Positions 22,843-31,135 of a DNA stretch of 37,507 nt are shown here, piece after piece. The DNA comes from Bacteroidales bacterium (GTDB taxonomy: Bacteria; Bacteroidota; Bacteroidia; Bacteroidales; UBA932): the NCBI GenBank assembly GCA_017437755.1, contig JAFRXI010000075.1, forward strand, positions 1 through 37,507. Reading direction: 5' to 3'. The position numbers and the translations under genes are program-made. The notes below the pieces were generated by a model. The model did not search any database. It had not been told where the DNA came from and was given only the letters and a program-made list of their open reading frames with translations. Every line of letters starts with the position of its first letter. Within the stretch, counting starts at the first letter, position 1.

Positions 22843-24495
22843 ATGAAACTTAAAAGTCAGTGGGAATTCGGCCAGGCGAGCGAATGCCGCCGCGGGCTGA
22901 TGTGCGGAATGGGATATTCCGCGGAAGAGCAGGACAGGCCGCGTATCGCGGTAGTCAATTCATGGAACGAGTACAATCCCGGACACGTCCATCTCAGGCA
23001 GCTTGCCGAGAGGGTGAAGGCCGGTATTCGTGATGCCGGAGGACTTCCCCTCGAGGTGATGACGACCGGCATTTGCGACGGAATGGTGCTGAAGAATCCC
23101 AAGTACATCGAGGTCCCCAGCCGCAACTCCATTGCAGACCAGGTGGAACTTACGGTGGAAGGCAATTTCTTCGACGGAATGGTACTCCTCTCCACCTGCG
23201 ATTCCATCGTTCCCGGGCACCTCATGGGGGCGGCCAGGATCGACATTCCCGCCATCATGGTGACGGGCGGATATATGCCGCTGGGAGTATGCCGCGGACA
23301 GGAAGTGCTGCATATCCATGCCCAGGACAAGGTGGGCGCCATGGAGGCCGGCCGTATCGACCCTGACCTCTACAACGACCTCATCCAGCACTCCTGGGGA
23401 ACCTGCGGAGGCTGCACCTCTATGACCACTGCCAACTCCATGTGCATGGTAGCCGAGGCCCTGGGAATGTCGCTTCCCGGCAACTCCACCGTGGCCGCCA
23501 CGTCCAGCGAGCTCTATCTGATTGCCTATCAGTCCGGATTACGCATCATGGATATGGTAAGGAAGGGAATCACCGCCCGCCAGATCATCACCCCCAAGTC
23601 CATCCGCAACGCCATCAAGATGGATATGGCCATCGCAGCGTCGGCCAACCTGATCCTCCACATCCCGGCCATCGCCAACGAGGCCGGCTACGACGAACCC
23701 TGGTGGAAGTACTTCGACGAGGCGTCCAACGACATTCCGCTCCTTGCCCATATCGCGCCGAGCGGTCCCAAGTATTCGGTGCACGACCTCTGCCTCGCCG
23801 GCGGCATGCCGGCCCTGCTTAAGGAGCTGCTGCCCAAGCTCGACGGCGACTGCCTCACCGTTACCGGAAAGACCCTCGCCGAGAACGTCCGGAACGCCGT
23901 TGTGTACAACCACGACGTCATCCATTCCCTGGACAATCCCGTCATGAGGATGCCGGGCATCGGCGTGCTCTACGGCAGCCTTGCCCCTGAAGGGTCGATC
24001 ATCAAGATTGCCGCTGTGCCCGAACACCTTATGACCTACAGCGGCCCCGCCCGCGTATTCGACGAGGAGGACGATGCACTCAAGGCTCTCAAGAACGGTG
24101 AAATCAAGCCCGGAGACGCCTGCGTGCTGCGCTTCCTCGGCCTCAAGGGTCGTTTCGGAACCACAGCGTTCATGTTCCAGGAGATGCTCAAGGGCCGCAA
24201 GGAACTCTTCAATTCCTGCGCTATCATCTCCGACGGACGCTTCTCCGGAGGCTCCTCCGGCCTTTCGGTGGGCTATGTCTCGCCCGAGGCCGCGCTTATG
24301 GGTCCTCTCGGGCTCGTCAAGGACGGCGATATCATAACCATCGACGTCCCCAACCGCCGGATCGACGTGGATGCCGACCTGGAGTCCCGCAAGAAGGACT
24401 TCAACTGGAAGTACGACAGCTCCAAGTATCCTCGCTACCTGAATACATTCGTCAAGAACGTGGGCTCCATGGCCCATGGTGGAATCTGGGAGTAA
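22843..24495 (+). CDS. IlvD/Edd-family sugar-acid dehydratase
   Basis: This 550-residue protein belongs to the dihydroxy-acid/6-phosphogluconate dehydratase family, which uses a labile Fe-S cluster to turn an aldonic acid into a 2-keto-3-deoxy acid. Cluster-ligand Cys119 is in STCDS, and Cys191 aligns with the family ligand (CTSMTTANSM against CNTMGTASTM). The third family Cys, normally in PCN near the N-terminus, is replaced: the sequence is NSWNEYNPGH with Gly47. An extra Cys188 stands three residues before Cys191 (GTCGGC). The C-terminal part has SDGRFSGGSSGLSVGYVSPEA, as expected. With KDG kinase and KDPG aldolase directly downstream it should make 2-keto-3-deoxygluconate or an epimer. 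Confidence 0.88.
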   Translation: MKLKSQWEFGQASECRRGLMCGMGYSAEEQDRPRIAVVNSWNEYNPGHVHLRQLAERVKAGIRDAGGLPLEVMTTGICDGMVLKNPKYIEVPSRNSIADQVELTVEGNFFDGMVLLSTCDSIVPGHLMGAARIDIPAIMVTGGYMPLGVCRGQEVLHIHAQDKVGAMEAGRIDPDLYNDLIQHSWGTCGGCTSMTTANSMCMVAEALGMSLPGNSTVAATSSELYLIAYQSGLRIMDMVRKGITARQIITPKSIRNAIKMDMAIAASANLILHIPAIANEAGYDEPWWKYFDEASNDIPLLAHIAPSGPKYSVHDLCLAGGMPALLKELLPKLDGDCLTVTGKTLAENVRNAVVYNHDVIHSLDNPVMRMPGIGVLYGSLAPEGSIIKIAAVPEHLMTYSGPARVFDEEDDALKALKNGEIKPGDACVLRFLGLKGRFGTTAFMFQEMLKGRKELFNSCAIISDGRFSGGSSGLSVGYVSPEAALMGPLGLVKDGDIITIDVPNRRIDVDADLESRKKDFNWKYDSSKYPRYLNTFVKNVGSMAHGGIWE

Positions 24496-24499
24496 TACT

Positions 24500-25114
24500 A
24501 TGATCGTTGCAATAATACGGGGCTTCGAGCCGGAGGTCTGCCTCCGGCTCGCTGAAGCCTATGAAAAGGGCGGGATCAACATGGTTGAGGTGACTTTCAA
24601 CCAGAAGGCCCCCGAAACGTGGAAGGATACCGCCGCCGCCATCAAATCCATCAAGGAACACTTCGGCGGAACCGTAAAGGTGGGTGCCGGGACCGTGCTG
24701 ACGCCACAGCAGCTGAGGATCTGCGAAGACGCCGGCGGCGAGTTTATGGTCACGCCCAACACAAACCCCTCCCTGATAAGGCAATGCGTTGCCGACGGCC
24801 TGGTTGCGATGCCCGGAGCCCTTACCCCCACCGAAGCCGTGGAGGCATTCGACGCCGGTGCAAGCTATGTCAAGATTTTCCCCGCCGGATCGCTCGGCCC
24901 GGGATACATAAAAGCCATCAAGGCACCCCTGTCGCACATCCCCCTGCTGGCCGTGGGCGGAATAGGCCCCGACAACATCGCCGATTTCATCAAGGCCGGC
25001 TGCGTCGGAGCAGGAGTTGGCGGCAATCTTACCAATAAGGAATGGATCCGTGCTGGCGAGTGGGACAAGATAACCGCCACCGCCGCCCTGCTTGTCAAAA
25101 ACTCACAAAACTAA
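24500..25114 (+). CDS. eda: KDPG-type aldolase (2-keto-3-deoxy-6-phosphogluconate aldolase)
   Basis: This 204-residue class I aldolase has the KDPG family signatures: VEVTF with Glu30, GAGTVL, TPNTNP, and YVKIFPA with the Schiff-base Lys125, then AVGGI for phosphate binding. It splits KDPG (or KDPGal) into pyruvate and glyceraldehyde 3-phosphate. ATG 24500, 4 nt after the dehydratase stop, is preferred over an in-frame ATG at 24476 that lies inside the dehydratase gene. Length is normal. Confidence 0.93.
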   Translation: MIVAIIRGFEPEVCLRLAEAYEKGGINMVEVTFNQKAPETWKDTAAAIKSIKEHFGGTVKVGAGTVLTPQQLRICEDAGGEFMVTPNTNPSLIRQCVADGLVAMPGALTPTEAVEAFDAGASYVKIFPAGSLGPGYIKAIKAPLSHIPLLAVGGIGPDNIADFIKAGCVGAGVGGNLTNKEWIRAGEWDKITATAALLVKNSQN

Positions 25115-25120
25115 GTTCCT

Positions 25121-26146
25121 ATGAAAGTCGTTACTTTCGGTGAAATAATGATGCGCCTGAATCCGGAGGGATACCAGCGCTTCTATCAGGCCGAGAAATT
25201 CGAGGCCTCCTATGCCGGCGGCGAGGCCAATGTGGCCGTTTCGCTGGCAAATTACGGGGTGGACGCTTCCTTTGTGACCAAGCTCCCTGCAAATCCCCTC
25301 GGGGAATGCGCCCGCAATGCAATCCGTCATTTTGGCGTTGAAACCAAGGACATCGTATGGGGCGGCCCCCGTCTGGGTATCTACTTTGTGGAGAAAGGTG
25401 CCTCGCAGCGTGCCTCCAAGGTGGTTTATGACCGTGCCGGTTCGTCCATCGCAACGGCAAGGCGCGGGGATTTTGACTGGGCGAAGATATTCGACGGGGC
25501 CGGTTGGTTCCATTTCACCGGCATCACCCCGGCCCTCGGTGGTGAACTGCCGGCCATCTGCCTCGACGCCCTGGAATACTGCCGCGCCCACGGGATCACG
25601 GTATCGTGCGACCTCAACTACCGCGGCAAGCTGTGGACAAAGCAGGAAGCCGGCAGGGTGATGGCGGAACTCGTCCCGTATGTGGATGTCCTGATCGCCA
25701 ACGAGGCCGACGCCGCAGATGTCTTTGGCATAGTGGGCAAGGGAAGCGACGTGGAATCGGGCAAGCTCAACAAGGAGGGATACGTCTCCGTGGCCGAGCA
25801 GCTGGTAGAGCGCTTCGGTGTGGGCAAGGTGGCCATAACCCTCAGGACCTCGCTCTCAGCCTTTGACAACCTCTGGGCCGGGATGCTGTACGACGCCAAG
25901 ACCGGAACCACCTGTTTCTCAACGGAATACAAGGTTCACATAGTGGACCGCGTGGGTGGAGGCGACAGCTTTGGCGGCGGACTCATCTATGCGCTGCTTT
26001 CCGGCAAGGACACGCAGGGTGCGATTGATTTTGCCGTGGCGGCAAGCTGCCTGAAGCATTCCATCGAGCACGATTTCAACCTTGTAACCGTCCAGGAAGT
26101 GGAAACCCTGGCTGCCGGAAACGGTACCGGAAGGGTGCAAAGATAA
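25121..26146 (+). CDS. kdgK: 2-keto-3-deoxygluconate kinase (PfkB family)
   Basis: This 341-residue protein is a PfkB/ribokinase-family sugar kinase. The N-terminal GEIMMRLNPEGYQRFYQAEK and YAGGEANVAVSLANYG fit 2-keto-3-deoxygluconate kinases, and the anion-hole and catalytic motif DRVGGGDSFGGGL contains base Asp282. It phosphorylates KDG at C6, making the substrate of the aldolase encoded 6 nt upstream. Order dehydratase-aldolase-kinase gives a semi-phosphorylative Entner-Doudoroff route. Confidence 0.92.
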   Translation: MKVVTFGEIMMRLNPEGYQRFYQAEKFEASYAGGEANVAVSLANYGVDASFVTKLPANPLGECARNAIRHFGVETKDIVWGGPRLGIYFVEKGASQRASKVVYDRAGSSIATARRGDFDWAKIFDGAGWFHFTGITPALGGELPAICLDALEYCRAHGITVSCDLNYRGKLWTKQEAGRVMAELVPYVDVLIANEADAADVFGIVGKGSDVESGKLNKEGYVSVAEQLVERFGVGKVAITLRTSLSAFDNLWAGMLYDAKTGTTCFSTEYKVHIVDRVGGGDSFGGGLIYALLSGKDTQGAIDFAVAASCLKHSIEHDFNLVTVQEVETLAAGNGTGRVQR

Positions 26147-26161
26147 CCTGCAACAGTATTG

Positions 26162-27226
26162 ATGGGAAGAGAGATCTTTATCATAGGCGGCGGACTGGCC
26201 GGCTGGCGGGCGGCGGAGGCCGCCGTCCGCGGCGGGGCGTCGGTGACGCTGGCGGCCAACGGTCCCGGCAACAGCCCCGACATCCACGCCCTGAACTGTC
26301 CGGTGCTTCCGGAGGATTCGGTGGAAAAGTTCATCGAGGACACCATGAAGAGCGGCCGGTACCAGAACGACCGGGCCCTTGTGGAAACGATGTGCCGCGA
26401 GTCGCTGTCGCTCAAGGACGAGTTCGACTTTGACGGCACCGTCATCCGCCCGGTGGGCACTTCGGTTCCGCGCTGCGTGTCCATCCGTCACGCCATCGGG
26501 GCAATCGCCGTGAAGGGGATCAAAGACCGCTTGAAAGGCCGTGTAACGGTGGAAAGGCGTACCGTAAGCGCTGACGATGTGCTTGCGCTTCGTGCCGCCG
26601 ACCCCGCAGTGAAAATCATCATCGCCACCGGCGGATGGTGCGGAAAATACGACTTCTCGGACAATCCGTCCTATCTCAAGGGCGACGGGCTGGTGATTGC
26701 CCGGGCGCTCGGGGCGGCGGTACGGGACGTGGACGAGGCGCACGTGCAGTACGAACCCACCGTCCGTATCGAGGGTCCCCGGCGCGGCATACCGGTTATA
26801 ACCACGCTCCTGTATGAGGGAGCCCGGCTGCTGACCCCGGACGGGAAGGAATTCCTGGAAGACGCCCGCCTTAACAAGGATGAACTTTCCAGGGCCATTC
26901 TGGGCATAGGCGGAACGGCCATCTATGACCTGACCGCAGTGCCGGAAGAAAAGATCCGTGAATGCAACATGGATCCGGACGAGAGGATAATAAAGGTCGC
27001 TCCGGCACCGCATTCCTCCATGGGCGGAATTGTGATCGATACCAGATGCCACGCGCTCGATGACGGCGGGCGTATCGTTCCCGGCGTATTTGCCTGCGGC
27101 GAAGTGACTGCCGGCATTCACGGGCTCAACCGCCTGGGCGGCAACGGTGGCACGGCGGCAATGGTTTTCGGCGCCATCGCCGGACGGGAGGCGGCGCTGG
27201 AAGTTAAAAATGAAAAGGAATCATGA
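26162..27226 (+). CDS. Small FAD-dependent oxidoreductase, FrdA/aspartate-oxidase-like
   Basis: This 354-residue protein has the FAD-binding motif IIGGGLAG near its start and the fumarate reductase/L-aspartate oxidase words LLYEGARLLTPDGKEFLEDA, HSSMGGIVIDT, PGVFACGEVTAGIHGLNRLG and GN, but it is far shorter than the 530-600 residues of those enzymes. The capping domain is reduced and the C-terminal helical domain is missing. The family phrase QFHPT is QYEPT here, so an active-site His is replaced by Glu. ATG 26162 is used, not the preceding TTG. Its last codons overlap the DUF1116 start (ATGA), which suggests the two products work together. Substrate unknown; an alpha-hydroxy or unsaturated acid is likely. 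Confidence 0.7.
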   Translation: MGREIFIIGGGLAGWRAAEAAVRGGASVTLAANGPGNSPDIHALNCPVLPEDSVEKFIEDTMKSGRYQNDRALVETMCRESLSLKDEFDFDGTVIRPVGTSVPRCVSIRHAIGAIAVKGIKDRLKGRVTVERRTVSADDVLALRAADPAVKIIIATGGWCGKYDFSDNPSYLKGDGLVIARALGAAVRDVDEAHVQYEPTVRIEGPRRGIPVITTLLYEGARLLTPDGKEFLEDARLNKDELSRAILGIGGTAIYDLTAVPEEKIRECNMDPDERIIKVAPAPHSSMGGIVIDTRCHALDDGGRIVPGVFACGEVTAGIHGLNRLGGNGGTAAMVFGAIAGREAALEVKNEKES

Positions 27227-28236
27227 AACCTGAAGAATTACGATATAAAGGCGATCCTTACTGGATTGACGTTAAAAGCGCCGGAGAGTTCCTGGGACTT
27301 CCCGACAAGACCGTGCTGCATGCTGGGCCTCCCATCGAGTATTCCAGGATGTGCGGTTCCCATCAGCGAAGCATGGTGAACGCCTGTTTCTTCGAGGGTT
27401 GGGCCAGGACGGAGGCCGAGGCCGTCCGTATGCTCCAAAGCGGCGAAGTCAAGGTTGAGGCGGCCTTTGACTATGCCACCAACGGCTCGGGGTACGGCAT
27501 CATCACAAAGTCCGTCCCGCTTCTGATCGTGGAGGACCGCGAGACCGGCGGTGTGGCCGGGCTTTTCCCTGCCGAAGGGAAGTTCGGCGGCGGTTTCTGC
27601 GGCTGGGGCGTATATTCCGAGGATATAGCGGCAAACTTGCGATGGCTTGGAAATGAATTGTTTCCGCCGCTTGTGTCAGTCCTGAAGGATGCCGGCGGAT
27701 TCCCCATGAGGGAACTTTTCCACGAGGCGCTCCGCATGGGCGACGAACTGCATTCATCGCAGAAGGCCATCGATCCTCTGTTCACCCGCGCCATCATCCC
27801 GTACGTCCTGAAGTGTCCCAACAGGGACGCTTTGCTGGACTATTTTGCCACCACCAACCGCTTCACCCATAATTTCGGGCAGGCGGCGAGCCGGGCCCTG
27901 CTGCTGGGACTGGAAAAGCAGGGAGTCAAGGGCCTGATGACCGCCGCCGGAGGAAACGGGGTGGAATACGGCATCAAGGTAGACGGGGTATGGCACGTAG
28001 CCCCTTCGCCGATGATCGTGGGACCCTATCTCACGCCCGGAGCCAGGAAGGAGAACCAGCTTCCCTGGCTGGGCGACAGTTCCGTGGTGGAATGCCGCGG
28101 CTGGGGAGGCACCATACGCCCCATCAATCCGGACTTCGGGGTTGAAGGGAAGGGCCTGGTCATAAACGGTGGAATGATGGACGTGAACGGCGGCTGGATG
28201 GGCGCAGGCTCCACCCGTATGCCGGTATATGTTTGA
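27223..28236 (+). CDS. Short DUF1116 protein, AllG/YlbE-like
   Basis: This 337-residue protein matches the DUF1116 family, known from E. coli YlbE (AllG), which I recall as a subunit of oxamate carbamoyltransferase acting with FdrA (AllF) and YlbF (AllH). Shared words include LLHAGPP (here VLHAGPP), ACFFEGWA, GIITKSVPLLIVED, VYSEDI and ALRMGDELH, with GAGSTRMP at the end like GAGTVRAP. It is about 80 residues shorter than YlbE, the loss lying mainly before the last 60 residues. No FdrA or YlbF partner is in this window. It overlaps the flavoprotein gene by 4 nt and the cupin-MBL gene starts 2 nt after its stop. Its function in sugar-acid breakdown is unknown. Confidence 0.75.
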   Translation: MKPEELRYKGDPYWIDVKSAGEFLGLPDKTVLHAGPPIEYSRMCGSHQRSMVNACFFEGWARTEAEAVRMLQSGEVKVEAAFDYATNGSGYGIITKSVPLLIVEDRETGGVAGLFPAEGKFGGGFCGWGVYSEDIAANLRWLGNELFPPLVSVLKDAGGFPMRELFHEALRMGDELHSSQKAIDPLFTRAIIPYVLKCPNRDALLDYFATTNRFTHNFGQAASRALLLGLEKQGVKGLMTAAGGNGVEYGIKVDGVWHVAPSPMIVGPYLTPGARKENQLPWLGDSSVVECRGWGGTIRPINPDFGVEGKGLVINGGMMDVNGGWMGAGSTRMPVYV

Positions 28237-28238
28237 TT

Positions 28239-29474
28239 ATGGACGGATTGGATATACTTGAACACGGCGGGACCGAGTATCGCCGCCTAGTGAACAATGC
28301 CAGGTGGACGCTCGCTTCGCTGAACTGGGCGCCCAGGTTCGACGAGGCCAACCTCGCCGAACTGGAACGGCATAACCGCACCGACGAGACTTTTGTCCTG
28401 CTTCATGGAAAGGCCACGCTTCTGTTGGGGGAGAAGGCCGAGCGGGTGGTAATGGAACCTCTCAAATATTACAACGTCCGCGCCGGCATCTGGCATCATA
28501 TCCTTGTTTCCAGGGATGCCCGCGTGCTGGTGGCGGAAAATGCCGATACATCCAAGGACAATACCGAGTATCTATCCCTGGCAACCGGGAAGGTCTTCAG
28601 GAAGCGTCCGGGATTCGAGGAGGTGCTGCCCGGAATCTGTCTGCTGAAAGTTCCGTTCGGTCCGGTCTGGACAGGAATCATCCTGGTCAGGGGCGATAAA
28701 AACATCCTCATCGACTCGTCGCACCTGGAACCGGAGAAATACCTTATCCCCGCGCTGGAGGACCTTGGAATGAAGCTCGGCGATATCCACTGGCTCCTGA
28801 ATACCCATGTCCACGGCGACCATATCGGCGGGCATCACGCCCTCGTTACCCGGTACGGCCTAAGGACGGCTACGCTGAAATCTTCCGCGGACGCCCTTCG
28901 CGACCCGGTGAAGGTGGCCATCCGCGTAAGGACCCGTTTCCCTAAAAATTCCCCGCCGCCCCAGTCGTATCTCAAGGGGGTGGAACCCGATAAGCTCCTG
29001 GAAGAGAAAGAGTTGCTTGAGGGCCGTTTCTATGCCGTGGCCACTCCCGGACACGATGACGACTGCCTCACATGGGTGGATTCCGTCACTGGGACGGCCT
29101 TTACGGGAGACTCCATACAGGCCAACGGCACCCCCACCCAGGGGATAGGTTTTTACCGCAACCTGGACTCTTACCGCCGCAGCCTGGATGTCCTTTCCGG
29201 GCTCGGCCTGGAAAATATTGTCTGCGGACACGACTACGACGGGATAGGCAGCGTGGTGAAGGGCAGGGAAGCAGTTTCGGCGGCACTCCGCTACTGTGCC
29301 GAAAGGGTGGAACTGTATGACCGGAAGATAAAGGAATATGTGGCTTCGGGCGTTCCCGTTGAAGAGGAGCCCGTGTCGATCGCGCTCAAACTTATCGGCG
29401 AGGTGGGCTGCGGAATGCCGGATGCGCTCTTCCTGGCTTTGCACACCGTTTCCGAGCATTTGAAAAACAAATAA
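28239..29474 (+). CDS. Cupin-metallo-beta-lactamase fusion hydrolase
   Basis: This 411-residue protein joins an N-terminal cupin-like beta-barrel (about 20-120, with TFVLLHGKATLLLG and RAGIWHHILVSRDARVLVAE) to a metallo-beta-lactamase-fold domain (about 125-340). All metal ligands of a dinuclear site are present: His190, His192, Asp194 and His195 in THVHGDHIGGHH, His272 in TPGHDDD, Asp291 in FTGDS and His331 in CGHDYD. MBL-fold enzymes include lactonases such as UlaG, so a sugar-acid lactonase between the SDR and the dehydratase is a reasonable inference. A C-terminal helical tail covers about 345-411. ATG 28239 is used; the upstream TTG at 28233 overlaps the DUF1116 stop. Confidence 0.75.
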   Translation: MDGLDILEHGGTEYRRLVNNARWTLASLNWAPRFDEANLAELERHNRTDETFVLLHGKATLLLGEKAERVVMEPLKYYNVRAGIWHHILVSRDARVLVAENADTSKDNTEYLSLATGKVFRKRPGFEEVLPGICLLKVPFGPVWTGIILVRGDKNILIDSSHLEPEKYLIPALEDLGMKLGDIHWLLNTHVHGDHIGGHHALVTRYGLRTATLKSSADALRDPVKVAIRVRTRFPKNSPPPQSYLKGVEPDKLLEEKELLEGRFYAVATPGHDDDCLTWVDSVTGTAFTGDSIQANGTPTQGIGFYRNLDSYRRSLDVLSGLGLENIVCGHDYDGIGSVVKGREAVSAALRYCAERVELYDRKIKEYVASGVPVEEEPVSIALKLIGEVGCGMPDALFLALHTVSEHLKNK

Positions 29475-29483
29475 GATAAATAT

Positions 29484-31133
29484 ATGAGTCTCAATTACAT
29501 CGACTACATCGTCATGGCCGCGTTCTTTGCGGCGCTTATTCTTATCCCGGCGGTTTCCGGACTGAAATCCAAAGGGAAAGGCGCCAAAGAGTACTTCAAA
29601 TCCGCCGGCACCATGCCCTGGTGGCTTATTGGAGTCTCGATGGTGGCCGCAACCACGAGCACCAACTCTGCGAACCTGTTCACGGAGATCATCCGCCGGG
29701 ACGGCCTTAGCGGAAACTGGGTGTGGTGGGCCTTCCTGCTCACCGGCATGCTCACGGTCTTTGTGTATTCCAAACTCTGGGTGCGGTCCGGTGCCACAAC
29801 CGACATTTCCTTCTACGAACTCCGCTACTCGGGCAAGCCAGCGGCTTTCCTCCGCGGCTTCAGGGCGCTTTATCTGGGCGTGATCTACAACCTTGTGGTG
29901 ATGGCCACGGTGCTCCTCGGCGCGGTCAAGATAGGGGTGGTCCTGTTCGGGGTCCCGGCCTCCACAATCCTTATCGTAACCGGCGTCGTTTCAATTATTT
30001 ATTGCTCCCTGTCGGGAATCCGTGGGACGATCTATACGGACTTCTTCATCTTTGCGGTGGTGATGACCGGCGCCTTTGCGGTCATGCATTACAGCGTACA
30101 TCATCCCGCTGTGGGCGGATGGTCCAGCCTTATGAGCAATCCGGAGGTCACCTCGCGCCTTTCGTTCATTCCGTCCCTCTCCAATAAGGAGGCATTCATC
30201 GCAGTATTCCTCATCCCCGTTGCGGTGCAGTGGTGGAACGTGTGGTACTCCGGCTCCGAGCCGGGCGGCGGCGGATACATCGTCCAGCGCATGCTCACGG
30301 CCAAGAGTCCCAAACACGCAGTGGGCGGTACGCTGTTCTTCAATGTCCTGAACTATGCCCTCCGTCCCTGGCCCTGGTACATCGCGGCATTCGCGTCGAT
30401 TCTGATCTTCCCCAACCTCTCTTCCATCCGCGAGGCCTTCCCCAGCGTGGACCCCGCCCTCGTGGGCGACGACATGGCCTATCCGGCCCTGATCAAGATA
30501 GTTCCCAACGGATGGATCGGACTGGTTGCCGCTTCCCTGATGGGAGCCCTGTTCTCCACCATCGCCGCGCAGCTTTCCATGGGTGCCAATTACGTCACCA
30601 ACGATATCTGGAAACGCTTTGTGAGGAAGGACGCCTCAGACAAGGAACAGATCCTCGTTGCAAGGGTCTCGTCCATAGTCCTCATGGTACTGGGCTGCAT
30701 CATGGTGCCGCTCTTCGAGAGCGCCAAGGCCGGGTTCGACATGATGGTGCAGATAGGTGCCGGAACCGGCATCATCTTCCTGCTCAGATGGTTCTGGATG
30801 CGCATCAACGCATGGACGGAGATCGTGGCCATGGGTGTTTCCATCCTCTGTGCCGTGTTCTTCCAGATGATCTGGCCCAAGATAGGCGGCGTTGAACTTC
30901 TCTTCTACGAGAAACTCCTCTGGACCATCCTCATAACCACCGTTTCATGGCTTGTGGTCACCTTCCTCACCGCCCCTGAAAAGCCCGAGGTGATTGACAG
31001 GTTCAAGTCGCTGGTCAGGGCCGACGGACGCGACGTGGGCAAGGGCCTCCTCAAGATGTTTGTCGCATCCATCGCCATCTACGCCTTCATGTGGGGCATC
31101 GGGGCACTTATCGGAGCTATTGGAGGAAATTGA
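29484..31133 (+). CDS. Sodium:solute symporter (SSS family)
   Basis: This 549-residue inner membrane protein has the SSS layout of about 13-14 transmembrane helices, with the early conserved stretch STNSANLFTEI (about 58-68) and the later IYTDFFIFAVV and LMGALFSTIAAQLSMGANYV, which corresponds to the sodium-binding fifth-repeat helix. It couples sodium influx to uptake of a sugar or sugar acid. Position between the catabolic enzymes and the last GH43-like gene suggests it brings the monosaccharide or acid freed in the periplasm into the cell. Confidence 0.93.
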   Translation: MSLNYIDYIVMAAFFAALILIPAVSGLKSKGKGAKEYFKSAGTMPWWLIGVSMVAATTSTNSANLFTEIIRRDGLSGNWVWWAFLLTGMLTVFVYSKLWVRSGATTDISFYELRYSGKPAAFLRGFRALYLGVIYNLVVMATVLLGAVKIGVVLFGVPASTILIVTGVVSIIYCSLSGIRGTIYTDFFIFAVVMTGAFAVMHYSVHHPAVGGWSSLMSNPEVTSRLSFIPSLSNKEAFIAVFLIPVAVQWWNVWYSGSEPGGGGYIVQRMLTAKSPKHAVGGTLFFNVLNYALRPWPWYIAAFASILIFPNLSSIREAFPSVDPALVGDDMAYPALIKIVPNGWIGLVAASLMGALFSTIAAQLSMGANYVTNDIWKRFVRKDASDKEQILVARVSSIVLMVLGCIMVPLFESAKAGFDMMVQIGAGTGIIFLLRWFWMRINAWTEIVAMGVSILCAVFFQMIWPKIGGVELLFYEKLLWTILITTVSWLVVTFLTAPEKPEVIDRFKSLVRADGRDVGKGLLKMFVASIAIYAFMWGIGALIGAIGGN

Positions 31134-31135
31134 TT

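Noticed and set aside
22843-24495. IlvD/Edd gene considered as the amino-acid biosynthetic dihydroxy-acid dehydratase
   Set aside because: Neighbours are KDPG aldolase and KDG kinase, not ilv genes, and the Cys motif pattern differs from biosynthetic IlvD.
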